Made by a program: the position numbers and the translations under genes. The notes beneath the pieces are model-generated. The model had not been told where the DNA came from. It saw nothing but the letters and a program-made list of their open reading frames with translations, and made no database searches. Source: CAVZMI01 sp050011775 (GTDB lineage: Bacteria > Bacteroidota > Ignavibacteria > UBA10030 > CAVZMI01). Taken from it: a stretch of DNA of 64,000 nucleotides. Location: the NCBI GenBank assembly GCA_050011775.1, contig JBEKIL010000003.1, positions 232,003 to 296,002 on the forward strand, given 5' to 3'. Position 1 is the stretch's first letter. Each line of letters opens with the position of its first letter. This document shows, one piece after another, positions 8,566 to 16,563 of the stretch.

Positions 8566-9732
8566 GTGAGAATACCATTTAACAAACCTTATATAACGGG
8601 GAAAGAATTATCATATATTTACGATGCGATACAACGCGGTCATCTATCAGGAAACGGCGAGTATACAAAGAAATGTCAATCCTGGCTGATTGAGAACATC
8701 GGCAGTAAAAAAGCACTATTGACTAATTCCTGTACCGCGGCATTGGAGATGACCGCCGTCCTCGCGGATATTCAGCCGCATGATGAAATAATCATGCCGT
8801 CCTATACTTTTGTTTCGACCGCCAATGCTTTCGTATTGCGGGGCGGAGTCCCGGTATTTGTCGATATTCGCCCGGATACTTTGAATATTGATGAGACAAA
8901 AATCGAAGCAGCCATTACGGAAAGAACAAAAGCCATCGTTCCGGTGCATTATGCAGGAGTGGCCTGTGAGATGGATGCAATCATGGCGATTGCTGAAAAG
9001 TATAACCTGTTGGTTATCGAAGACGCTGCTCACAGCATCATGTCGCGATATAAAGGTCGGCTACTGGGAAGTATCGGACATTTGGCCGCATTGAGTTTTC
9101 ATGAAACGAAGAATATTATCTCCGGAGAAGGCGGAGCATTATTGATCAACGATCTCCGTTTTGCAGAAAGAGCGGAGATTATTTGGGAAAAGGGGACGGA
9201 CCGGAGCAAATTTTTTCGGGGCGAAGTCGATAAATATACCTGGCTCGATATCGGTTCCTCATATCTGCCGAGTGAAATTATCGCTGCCTTCTTATGGGCT
9301 CAAATGGAACAGGCGGAATCATTGGTTGCATCCCGGCTTAATATTTGGAACACCTATCACAAGGCTTTTCAAAAATTTGAGATGGATAAACTGATCAGGC
9401 GCCCGATCATTCCAATTGACTGTACTCATAACGGACATATGTATTTTTTATTGCTACCCGATCTTCAATGCCGTAATGCATTTATTGCTTTTTTAAAAGA
9501 AAACGGGATCCATGCGGTTTTTCATTATATCCCGCTTGATAGATCGCCCGGAGGTACTAAATTCGGCAGGAAACATGGGGAAATGAAAATAACATATGAG
9601 ATAAGCGATAGGTTGGTGAGATTACCGTTCTATCTTGAATTAGACGAAATGTCCATCAATTATATTATAAATATAATCACCAGGGCATTGACGTGCCCCA
9701 CAATAGTAAATACTTCTCCGCAGAGAGCCTGA
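8566..9732 (+). CDS. DegT/DnrJ/EryC1-type sugar aminotransferase (WecE/RffA-like)
   Basis: 388 residues; PLP enzyme converting a nucleotide-linked keto-sugar into an amino sugar, probably dTDP-4-keto-6-deoxyglucose to the 4-amino-4,6-dideoxy form by resemblance to WecE. Visible: IPFNKPYITGKEL at the start, LTNSCTAALEM, PSYTFVSTANAFVLRGG, VIEDAAHSI, and the PLP lysine K182 in SFHETKN. The start is a GTG preceded by GAGGAAAAG. The product may be acylated by the NeuD-like enzyme at 13984. Confidence 0.93.
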   Translation: MRIPFNKPYITGKELSYIYDAIQRGHLSGNGEYTKKCQSWLIENIGSKKALLTNSCTAALEMTAVLADIQPHDEIIMPSYTFVSTANAFVLRGGVPVFVDIRPDTLNIDETKIEAAITERTKAIVPVHYAGVACEMDAIMAIAEKYNLLVIEDAAHSIMSRYKGRLLGSIGHLAALSFHETKNIISGEGGALLINDLRFAERAEIIWEKGTDRSKFFRGEVDKYTWLDIGSSYLPSEIIAAFLWAQMEQAESLVASRLNIWNTYHKAFQKFEMDKLIRRPIIPIDCTHNGHMYFLLLPDLQCRNAFIAFLKENGIHAVFHYIPLDRSPGGTKFGRKHGEMKITYEISDRLVRLPFYLELDEMSINYIINIITRALTCPTIVNTSPQRA

Positions 9733-9763
9733 GTAAAAACGAGTAATTTCAAAAGGAAATCGA

Positions 9764-10969
9764 ATGAAAATAAAGAACACATTTTTACAATTTATGAAAA
9801 AGGAAAAATTGAACTCGTATTTGAGTTTAATCACTAAGAAAAGTACTATCACATTCTCTATTATCACATTATTAGCGTTTTGTATTTTTTTTAATCAAGC
9901 GAGTTGCAGGATAATTCGTTCTGACCTGGGTGCTCATATCAAGTTCATGAAACAACATTTTGAACAAGGAACGAGACTCGATCATCCATTTTTTCACTAT
10001 GTTACTTACTATATATCACAGCTATTTTCCTTTAATCTGGTGGCCACGGCAATTGTTATCTTAACATTATCTGTCTTAATTAGTGCGATTATAATTTTTT
10101 TAATATTAAATGAATCTCTTCGGAATGACTATTCCGAAAATATTATTTTATTTTTTACTTTTTGTCTGATGATCGTTTCGGCTATTTATTTGCCCTTTTT
10201 TAATAAAAATATTTACCTCGGACAAAGTTCACCGAATGTATGGCATAATCCAACCACGATAGTCGTAAAACCTTTTGCATTTTTATCGATTCTTTTATTC
10301 ATCTATTTGTTGAATATAGAGAATACCAAGAAATTCATAATATTTTCTATTCTAGAAGCGGCTTTGATTGCTATAAGTATATCTGTCAAACCAAATTTTT
10401 TTATGTCATTTTTCCCAGCAGCATATATTTTTTTATTGTTAAGGGTTAATCTTTTCAAAAAGTATTTTTGGAAGTTTACCTTGATCTCGATACCGGCGTT
10501 GGCCGTTCTCGTATGGGAATATTTTATGAGATTCGGAGAGGGAGGAGAAAGCAAGATTATAATTGATTTTTTAGGAGTCTGGAGCCATTATACTCCAAAT
10601 GTTTTGGTATCGTTGCTATTACTGATAGCTTTTCCAATTTCTGTGCTTATTTTTTATTTTAAAAAGGTTATCAAGAATGATTATTTAGTTTTAAGTTGGC
10701 TGGTATTTTTCATTGCGTTGATTCAATACTCTATATTTGCCGAAGCAGGTCGGCACCATTATCACGGAAATTTTGGCTGGGGGAGGCAGATAATACTTCC
10801 AATGGTATTTACTTTTTCAGTAGTAGAATTTATGAAATTGATCAAGGAACCACATGGAAACAAATGGGGCAAATATAAAAAATATTTTGTTTCGCTCTGT
10901 TTTTCCTTGCATGTAATTTCAGGTCTATGTTATTTGGTAATTATGTACATCACGAGGAGTTTCCATTAA
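9764..10969 (+). CDS. Polytopic membrane protein, unknown function
   Basis: 401 residues, very hydrophobic, with about ten membrane segments and AT-rich codon use compared with its neighbours. After the first helix comes RIIRSDLGAHIKFMK, an acidic residue in an external loop as in GT-C enzymes, then HPFFHYVTYY. No established family was recognised; polyprenyl-phosphate-sugar-dependent glycosyltransferase is one possibility. Start ATG is preceded by AAAGGAAA. It is followed after two bases by a flippase-like gene. Confidence 0.75.
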   Translation: MKIKNTFLQFMKKEKLNSYLSLITKKSTITFSIITLLAFCIFFNQASCRIIRSDLGAHIKFMKQHFEQGTRLDHPFFHYVTYYISQLFSFNLVATAIVILTLSVLISAIIIFLILNESLRNDYSENIILFFTFCLMIVSAIYLPFFNKNIYLGQSSPNVWHNPTTIVVKPFAFLSILLFIYLLNIENTKKFIIFSILEAALIAISISVKPNFFMSFFPAAYIFLLLRVNLFKKYFWKFTLISIPALAVLVWEYFMRFGEGGESKIIIDFLGVWSHYTPNVLVSLLLLIAFPISVLIFYFKKVIKNDYLVLSWLVFFIALIQYSIFAEAGRHHYHGNFGWGRQIILPMVFTFSVVEFMKLIKEPHGNKWGKYKKYFVSLCFSLHVISGLCYLVIMYITRSFH

Positions 10970-10971
10970 CG

Positions 10972-11931
10972 ATGAAACAAAAACTTTTTAATTTGTCGAA
11001 ACTCCTTATTAGCGGGGCATTAATTTATTTTTTATTGAAAGTTCTCGATGTCAAGCGTATTTGGCTGACCTTACAAAATGTAAATATTGGATACACTGCC
11101 CTGGCCTTTCTTTGTTCCGGATTCGTCTTACCGATCCTAGCATTTCGTTGGAAACGGGTATTGAAAGCCTCTGAAATTCATGTTCCCGTTACCAGGGTTT
11201 TACGGATAAATCTCATAGGGATTTGTTCCAGTAATTTTTTCCCGGGTTTGTTTGGTGGAGATTTAATACGCCCCCTCTATTTGATTCAAGATTATCAGAA
11301 TAAAAAAATTCCTTTATATGCTTCCGTTTTTTTTGAACGGATATGCGGATTTATGGGGATACTGCTTCTGGGATTGATAAGCGGCAGCTGGTTGGCCTTT
11401 ATGATAAAAGAGAGGTATTATATTTTGATAACCGGCGTAATCTGCGCAGGTCTTATTCTTACGTTTTTCTTTTTCAATTGGATAGATATATCTAAAATAT
11501 CATTACCCCGATTCTTGAAACGGTTTCAATCTTTCGTGCATCGTTTTTATTCGAGTTTCATACTGTATGCAAAGGACGGACGATTATTGGCGGAAACTGT
11601 CGGTTGGAGTTTATTGTCCCAAATCATCAGTATATTGATGTATTGGATATTACTGGCCGGAACGGGGAGCGTTGTCAATCCGATGATGGTAATAATTGCC
11701 GTCTCTCTGGCATGGCTTGTAGCGTTAATCCCGGTTTCTCTGAACGGATTGGGTCTACGCGAGGGGAGTATGGTGTATTTACTGACCCGGTTCGGAGTGG
11801 CTCCCGATAGAGCTGGAATTGCGGTTCTGCTGGGTCTATTACCAACTGTTTTTTTTTCTATTATTGGAGCCGCGATGTTGACTTCCGGGATCAATCTCAA
11901 GAAAATAATGAAAGAAGTAAAATACCAGTAA
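10972..11931 (+). CDS. Flippase-like membrane protein (LPG synthase TM-region/UPF0104 family)
   Basis: 319 residues with about eight membrane segments. It matches the lysylphosphatidylglycerol-synthase transmembrane (UPF0104/AglD-like) family: LLKVLDVKRIW near the start, NFFPGLFGGDLIRPLYL in the first third, and ALIPVSLNGLGLREGSMVYLL near the end. Such proteins are found in glycan and lipid loci and are thought to handle lipid-linked substrates; exact role unknown. An upstream in-frame start at 10927 would overlap the previous gene; the ATG at 10972 fits the family start and follows that stop by two bases. Confidence 0.85.
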   Translation: MKQKLFNLSKLLISGALIYFLLKVLDVKRIWLTLQNVNIGYTALAFLCSGFVLPILAFRWKRVLKASEIHVPVTRVLRINLIGICSSNFFPGLFGGDLIRPLYLIQDYQNKKIPLYASVFFERICGFMGILLLGLISGSWLAFMIKERYYILITGVICAGLILTFFFFNWIDISKISLPRFLKRFQSFVHRFYSSFILYAKDGRLLAETVGWSLLSQIISILMYWILLAGTGSVVNPMMVIIAVSLAWLVALIPVSLNGLGLREGSMVYLLTRFGVAPDRAGIAVLLGLLPTVFFSIIGAAMLTSGINLKKIMKEVKYQ

Positions 11932-11996
11932 TGTCTGTGAATCCAGATGAGGTGCTGCACTGAAATATCGATGATAAAAAGCGAGGAGGATTAACT

Positions 11997-12836
11997 ATGA
12001 AAAGATTGATAATCAATCTTTCTCCTACCGGTATGGTTCCCACTAAGAAAATGACGCCTCATGTTCCTGAGAGTCCGGCGGAAATTATCAAAGATGTGCT
12101 GAAATGTACAACTCTCGGAGTGTCGATGGCGCATTTGCACGCACGCGATGCCAATGGAGCCCCTACCTATAAAAAAGAAATTTATAATGAGATTATAACC
12201 GGGATTAAAGAAAAAAATAAAGATTTGGTGGTTGTAGTATCGACAAGCGGCAGGACTTTTACTGAATTCTGGCAGCGTTCGGATGTGCTTGACCTTGAAG
12301 GAGAAGTAAAACCGGATATGGCCAGTTTGACTTTGAGTTCATTGAATTTCATAAAGACGGCCAGTATGAACAGTCCTGATATGGTCATCAAACTGGCTGA
12401 AAAGATGCAGGGAAATGGCATCAAACCCGAGCTGGAAGTTTTTGACTTCGGAATGGTTAATTTTGCGCATTATCTGATTAAGAAAGAAATAATACAGCCG
12501 CCATATTACTTTAATATTCTTTTAGGTAATATTGCAACGGCACAGGCTAAATTATTACAACTGGGTTTGATCATATCGGAACTGCCGGAAAATTCTGTCT
12601 GGTCGATAGCCGGTATTGGTGAATGCCAATGTAGAATGAATGCGATCAGTATTCTTGAGGGCGGAGGAGTACGCGTCGGACTTGAAGATAACATCTGGTA
12701 TGACGAAGAGCGGACTACTCTGGCCACTAATTATGCTCTTGTTGAGCGCCTCGTTAAGATTGCAACGGCAATCGGACGTCCGATCGCCACTCCACTGGAA
12801 GTGCGGGAGTTGTTGAAATTACGGCCTCCCGGGTAA
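11997..12836 (+). CDS. BKACE-family (DUF849) beta-keto acid cleavage enzyme
   Basis: 279 residues, full family length. Enzymes of this TIM-barrel family, such as 3-keto-5-aminohexanoate cleavage enzyme Kce, condense a beta-keto acid with acetyl-CoA and split off acetoacetate. Zinc ligands are visible as H46 and H48 in HLHARD and E230 in VRVGLEDN; R226 and D231 are also present. As far as I recall, these coincide with the catalytic numbering of Kce. An excellent ribosome site (GAGGAGG) precedes ATG 11997. It is a metabolic enzyme in a glycan locus; its substrate here is unknown. One possibility is making an unusual acyl-CoA for amino-sugar acylation. Confidence 0.9.
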   Translation: MKRLIINLSPTGMVPTKKMTPHVPESPAEIIKDVLKCTTLGVSMAHLHARDANGAPTYKKEIYNEIITGIKEKNKDLVVVVSTSGRTFTEFWQRSDVLDLEGEVKPDMASLTLSSLNFIKTASMNSPDMVIKLAEKMQGNGIKPELEVFDFGMVNFAHYLIKKEIIQPPYYFNILLGNIATAQAKLLQLGLIISELPENSVWSIAGIGECQCRMNAISILEGGGVRVGLEDNIWYDEERTTLATNYALVERLVKIATAIGRPIATPLEVRELLKLRPPG

Positions 12837-12902
12837 TTTACAACTAAAAGGTTAATATAAGCCAAAAATGATTATAACTATTCCTTTGTCTGGAGAGGAT
12901 CG

Positions 12903-13847
12903 ATGACAACTAAACGTCCGGTCTTTTCGGTAGTAATTCCGGTGTATAATAGTGAACGATCGTTAAACGAATTATCGAAAAGAGTGATCGAGGTCTTTAA
13001 GAAGGAGATCAAAGCTGATTATGAGATCATCTTTGTCGATGATGGATCGAATGATCGATCCTGGGATGTTTTGAAAGGATTAAAACATAATAACACCCGA
13101 ATAACCATCATTCAACTGTCGCGCAATTTTGGACAGCATAACGCAACTCTCTGTGGGTTCAATTTTTGCCGGGGTGATTATATTGTCACACTGGATGACG
13201 ATTTGCAGCATCCCCCGGAAGAAATCCCAAAGTTATATCGTCGAATGATCGAGACGGGAACAGACGTCGTCATTGGACGGCCTGAAAAAAAGAAACATTC
13301 GTTGTTTCGAAATTTAGGCAGCTTGATTATTGATAAGGCATATCAGAAGATTTTTGATAAGCCGGCCGGACTATATATCGGAAGTTTCCGGCTTTTGAAG
13401 GGCTGGGTAGTCAAAGAGATAATTCTCAACAAGTCCCCCAATCCAATGATTGGCGGATTAATTCTCCAGACCACCGACAAGATTGTCAATGAAACTCTGC
13501 TTCATTGCAAACGGGTGTATGGACCTTCGAATTATAAAATAGGCAAGATTGTAAAATTGATTTTGGATCTTTTTGTGAATTATTCGACACTTCCGCTGAA
13601 AATCGTTTCCGGCTGTGGTTTTTTATTTTTCATCGTCAGCTTCGTCGCCGGAATTATTGTCGTCATACGAAAAATATTCGGTTTCATAACTGTACCGGGA
13701 TGGGCATCCCTCATACTGTTGTTCTTGTTTTTTTCGGGAATGAATATGATCGTCCTTGGAGTTGTAGGGGAATACGTGGCAAGGATAATCAAAGAAGTTA
13801 TGTGTTCGAAGCAGTACTTAATCAGAGAAAAATTGAACGGGGATTGA
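12903..13847 (+). CDS. Polyprenyl-phosphate glycosyltransferase (GT2, GtrB/ArnC-like)
   Basis: 314 residues: GT2 catalytic domain (VFSVVIPVYNSE; VDDGSNDRS; LDDDLQHPP metal site at about residue 97-105) followed by two C-terminal membrane helices (about 220-245 and 255-285). This architecture belongs to dolichyl/undecaprenyl-phosphate sugar synthases that load a sugar or aminosugar onto the lipid phosphate for GT-C enzymes. The locus contains several GT-C-like proteins that could use its product. Start ATG preceded by GAGAGGATCG. Confidence 0.88.
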   Translation: MTTKRPVFSVVIPVYNSERSLNELSKRVIEVFKKEIKADYEIIFVDDGSNDRSWDVLKGLKHNNTRITIIQLSRNFGQHNATLCGFNFCRGDYIVTLDDDLQHPPEEIPKLYRRMIETGTDVVIGRPEKKKHSLFRNLGSLIIDKAYQKIFDKPAGLYIGSFRLLKGWVVKEIILNKSPNPMIGGLILQTTDKIVNETLLHCKRVYGPSNYKIGKIVKLILDLFVNYSTLPLKIVSGCGFLFFIVSFVAGIIVVIRKIFGFITVPGWASLILLFLFFSGMNMIVLGVVGEYVARIIKEVMCSKQYLIREKLNGD

Positions 13848-13983
13848 AAACGGATGCCCTCCCCCGTTAAAAATGAAAGTAAAAAGGAATCTCCGGATCG
13901 ATTCAATTTTGAATGTGAAAGAAAAAATCTGAGATTGTCACCTCGGCTCCCTTTTTAAATTGCTCTTAAAGGAGGGTGGAATT

Positions 13984-14622
13984 TTGAAGAAACTGTTTAT
14001 CTATGGGGCATCCTTCGGCGATGTGATAAAATTAGTCGATGCAATCAACCGAGTGACTGTATCCTGGACAATATCGGGTTTTTTAGATGATACCAGGGAG
14101 TTGCTGGGAAAAACGCTTATGGGTTATAAAATCCTGGGAGGTCGGGAGCTACTCCCCGAACTGGCCGGACAGGAAGGCAGCTATTTTTTTAATAATGTAA
14201 ATGGCAGTCGATTGGGGAATCAACATATCGCCGAACTATTGAATTCATTTCACTGTAATATTCCAAGTTTGGTCCATCCATCGATTGATGTAAGTTACGT
14301 TGAAATCGGTCGAGGATGCATTATCCCGGATGGGTGTGTCATTGGAGCAAATGTGACGATTGGTGATTTTGTGACGGTTCGATATGGAAGTGTTATCAGT
14401 CATGATGTTGAAATCGGAGAGAACGTGTTGCTGGGCCCGGGTGTTACTGTCGGCGGTCGGGTCAAGATTAAGAAAGGTTGCGTGATTGGAGCAGGAGCGA
14501 CAATAATGATGGAGACAACGATCGGGGAATTCGCTACGGTCGGGGCTGGGACCGTTGTCATACGGGATGTTCCTGCGCATAGCACTGTGGTGGGGGTACC
14601 GGGTAGGGAAATAAAAAGTTAA
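13984..14622 (+). CDS. NeuD/PglD-like sugar acyltransferase (left-handed beta-helix)
   Basis: 212 residues from a TTG start at 13984, chosen because AAGGAGGGTGG sits just upstream; a start at 13960 would translate that ribosome site. N-terminal Rossmann-like domain (KLFIYGASFGDVIKL), then hexapeptide repeats (IGRGCIIPDGCVIGANVTIGDFV, VGAGTVV) forming a beta-helix. Expected to acylate an amino group on a UDP-linked 4-amino sugar, or to act as a NeuD-type sugar O-acyltransferase. The aminotransferase at 8566 could provide its substrate; the acyl donor is unknown. Confidence 0.85.
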   Translation: MKKLFIYGASFGDVIKLVDAINRVTVSWTISGFLDDTRELLGKTLMGYKILGGRELLPELAGQEGSYFFNNVNGSRLGNQHIAELLNSFHCNIPSLVHPSIDVSYVEIGRGCIIPDGCVIGANVTIGDFVTVRYGSVISHDVEIGENVLLGPGVTVGGRVKIKKGCVIGAGATIMMETTIGEFATVGAGTVVIRDVPAHSTVVGVPGREIKS

Positions 14623-14688
14623 CGTATCGTTCGAGTGTTCCTCGGTAAATGATTCGTAACGTGGAACATGGAGAAGGAATATTTAAGA

Positions 14689-15675
14689 ATGAAGATATCG
14701 GTAGCTTTATGTACATATAACGGTGAATCGTTCCTGAAAGACCAGCTCTCGAGTATAATCAATCAAAGCCTGCCGCCGGATGAACTGATCATTGGTGACG
14801 ATCATTCAACCGATAGAACCAATGAAATTATCGACTCGTTCAAGATATCATGTCCTTTTCCTGTCACGGTATATAGGAACCCTGTAAATTTGGGATCGAC
14901 CAAGAATTTTGAAAAAGCCGTTCAACTTTGTCACGGTGATATTATTACCTTCGCCGATCAGGATGATGTCTGGAAGCCTCAGAAGCTCGAAATCATATCC
15001 AGAGTCTTTATAGCCTATCCAAATATCGGTTATGCCTTTTCGAATGCTGAATTAGTTGATGCCGAACTTAAATCCTTAGGGATGAATTTATGGGAATCGC
15101 TGGGTTTTACAGATAAAGAACTTCAAGATTACCTCGGAGGCAGGCAGCTTGAGGTTTTATTGAAACAGAATGTGGTGACGGGCGCGACTATGGCTTTCCG
15201 TGCATTCCTTAAGGATTTGGTCTTGCCTTTCTCGGGAAATTGGATTCATGATGGATGGATTGCCATGTTGGCTTCGATTGTTGGGATTCAGGGATTGCCC
15301 ATTCCAGAATCATTGGTATTATACCGGCAGCATAGTAAGCAACAATTGGGAGAATATAGGCAAAGTTATTGGGATATCGTCAATAATTCTCTAAGAATCA
15401 GTGCGGATGATTTTGGGAAATTGGCTTCAGCCTGTCAGGAAGTTGAAGAACGGATTATCGCGAGGCACCCCGGATTAAATCCGACCCAGTATGGCCGGAT
15501 TGAATTACTGGAAAGAAAAATAAATCATTTTCTAAAACGTAAATTGATCCATTCTTCTTCCGGCTTTCTAAGGTTTAAAACGATTCTTAATGAAGTCAAA
15601 TTCAGAAATTATCAAAGCTTTTCTTGCGGATGGCTGAGTATCGGACGCGACTTATTTTTTAAACATCGATATTGA
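14689..15675 (+). CDS. Family 2 glycosyltransferase (rhamnosyltransferase-like)
   Basis: 328 residues from ATG 14689 (GAGAAGGAA upstream); an in-frame ATG at 14668 would include that site. GT-A motifs: ISVALCTYNGESFLKDQL, IIGDDHSTDRT and the metal-binding FADQDDVW, the pattern of O-antigen rhamnosyl- and galactosyltransferases. The C-terminal third is less conserved and holds no membrane helix. Sugar specificity is not readable. Followed after 7 bases by a sulfotransferase gene. Confidence 0.88.
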   Translation: MKISVALCTYNGESFLKDQLSSIINQSLPPDELIIGDDHSTDRTNEIIDSFKISCPFPVTVYRNPVNLGSTKNFEKAVQLCHGDIITFADQDDVWKPQKLEIISRVFIAYPNIGYAFSNAELVDAELKSLGMNLWESLGFTDKELQDYLGGRQLEVLLKQNVVTGATMAFRAFLKDLVLPFSGNWIHDGWIAMLASIVGIQGLPIPESLVLYRQHSKQQLGEYRQSYWDIVNNSLRISADDFGKLASACQEVEERIIARHPGLNPTQYGRIELLERKINHFLKRKLIHSSSGFLRFKTILNEVKFRNYQSFSCGWLSIGRDLFFKHRY

Positions 15676-15682
15676 TACGAAA

Positions 15683-16447
15683 GTGATGAAGATGCCCGGG
15701 AATCAAAATATAATTGTTTTAGGAATGCACCGCAGTGGAACTTCATTAATAGCAAGCATATTATACAAAATTGGATTTTTTATGGGGGAGGAACTTTTAG
15801 GGAAAAATATTTCCAACCCCCTGGGCCATTTCGAAGATCAAAATTTAATTGACTTGAATGATCAAATCCTTTCGGCGGCTGGCGGGACATGGTACGATCC
15901 CCCGGAGAGGGGAGCGATTCTCAATCAGTCCGGCAAATTTCAACAGGAAATAGTTTCATCGGTAGCTGCGATGCCATCCGGATTATGGGGATGGAAAGAC
16001 CCGCGATTGTGTTTGACCATCGAATTATTTTTACCATACTTAGACACTCCGGTGTTTATCATATGCCGTCGGGAACCATCATCGATTGCAGAGTCGCTTT
16101 ATCGTCGGAATCGCATCGACTATAAACAAGGTTTGTCAGTTGTCGATATATATCAAAAAAGGATTGACCTTTTTTTGGAAAAATATCCCGATCATCGCCG
16201 GATGATCATTCGCTACGAGGAAATTTGCTCCAATCCAGACCAAGCCGTACGTCAGATCATCGATTTTCTCAAGCTGGAAATACAACCCAAAATATTCCGG
16301 GAAGCAGTGAAGTCTGTAGTATCAAGGACAAGAATCCATAGGATGGAAAGAAGAATAGAGAGAAATGATTTGATAAAAACCGCCTTCTTTCAATTTTTTA
16401 AAAATCCGAAAGTTTTTTTTATCAAACTTAAAAATTACCTGACCTAA
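15683..16447 (+). CDS. Sulfotransferase family protein
   Basis: 254 residues. PAPS-binding loop IIVLGMHRSGTSLIASIL (residues 10-27) and 3'-phosphate site around FIICRREPSSIAESL are clear. The family includes sulfotransferases acting on bacterial glycans. Closely follows a GT2 gene, suggesting the two act on the same sugar. The frame opens at GTG 15683; ATG 15686 or 15692 are equally possible starts. Second of four sulfotransferase domains in the window. Confidence 0.85.
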   Translation: MMKMPGNQNIIVLGMHRSGTSLIASILYKIGFFMGEELLGKNISNPLGHFEDQNLIDLNDQILSAAGGTWYDPPERGAILNQSGKFQQEIVSSVAAMPSGLWGWKDPRLCLTIELFLPYLDTPVFIICRREPSSIAESLYRRNRIDYKQGLSVVDIYQKRIDLFLEKYPDHRRMIIRYEEICSNPDQAVRQIIDFLKLEIQPKIFREAVKSVVSRTRIHRMERRIERNDLIKTAFFQFFKNPKVFFIKLKNYLT

Positions 16448-16563
16448 AGTCATCTAGGGTCGATGGGGAAGTCTTGTTCGAAATGCTCTTTATCATTGAT
16501 ACTGCATTTGAATAGCGAAGTTGTATTTATTGATAAAGAAACGGTGCCAGGGAGATCGTGTTA

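Noticed and set aside
13960..13983. Upstream TTG start for the NeuD-like gene
   Set aside because: It would translate the AAGGAGGG ribosome site; TTG 13984 fits the family N-terminus.
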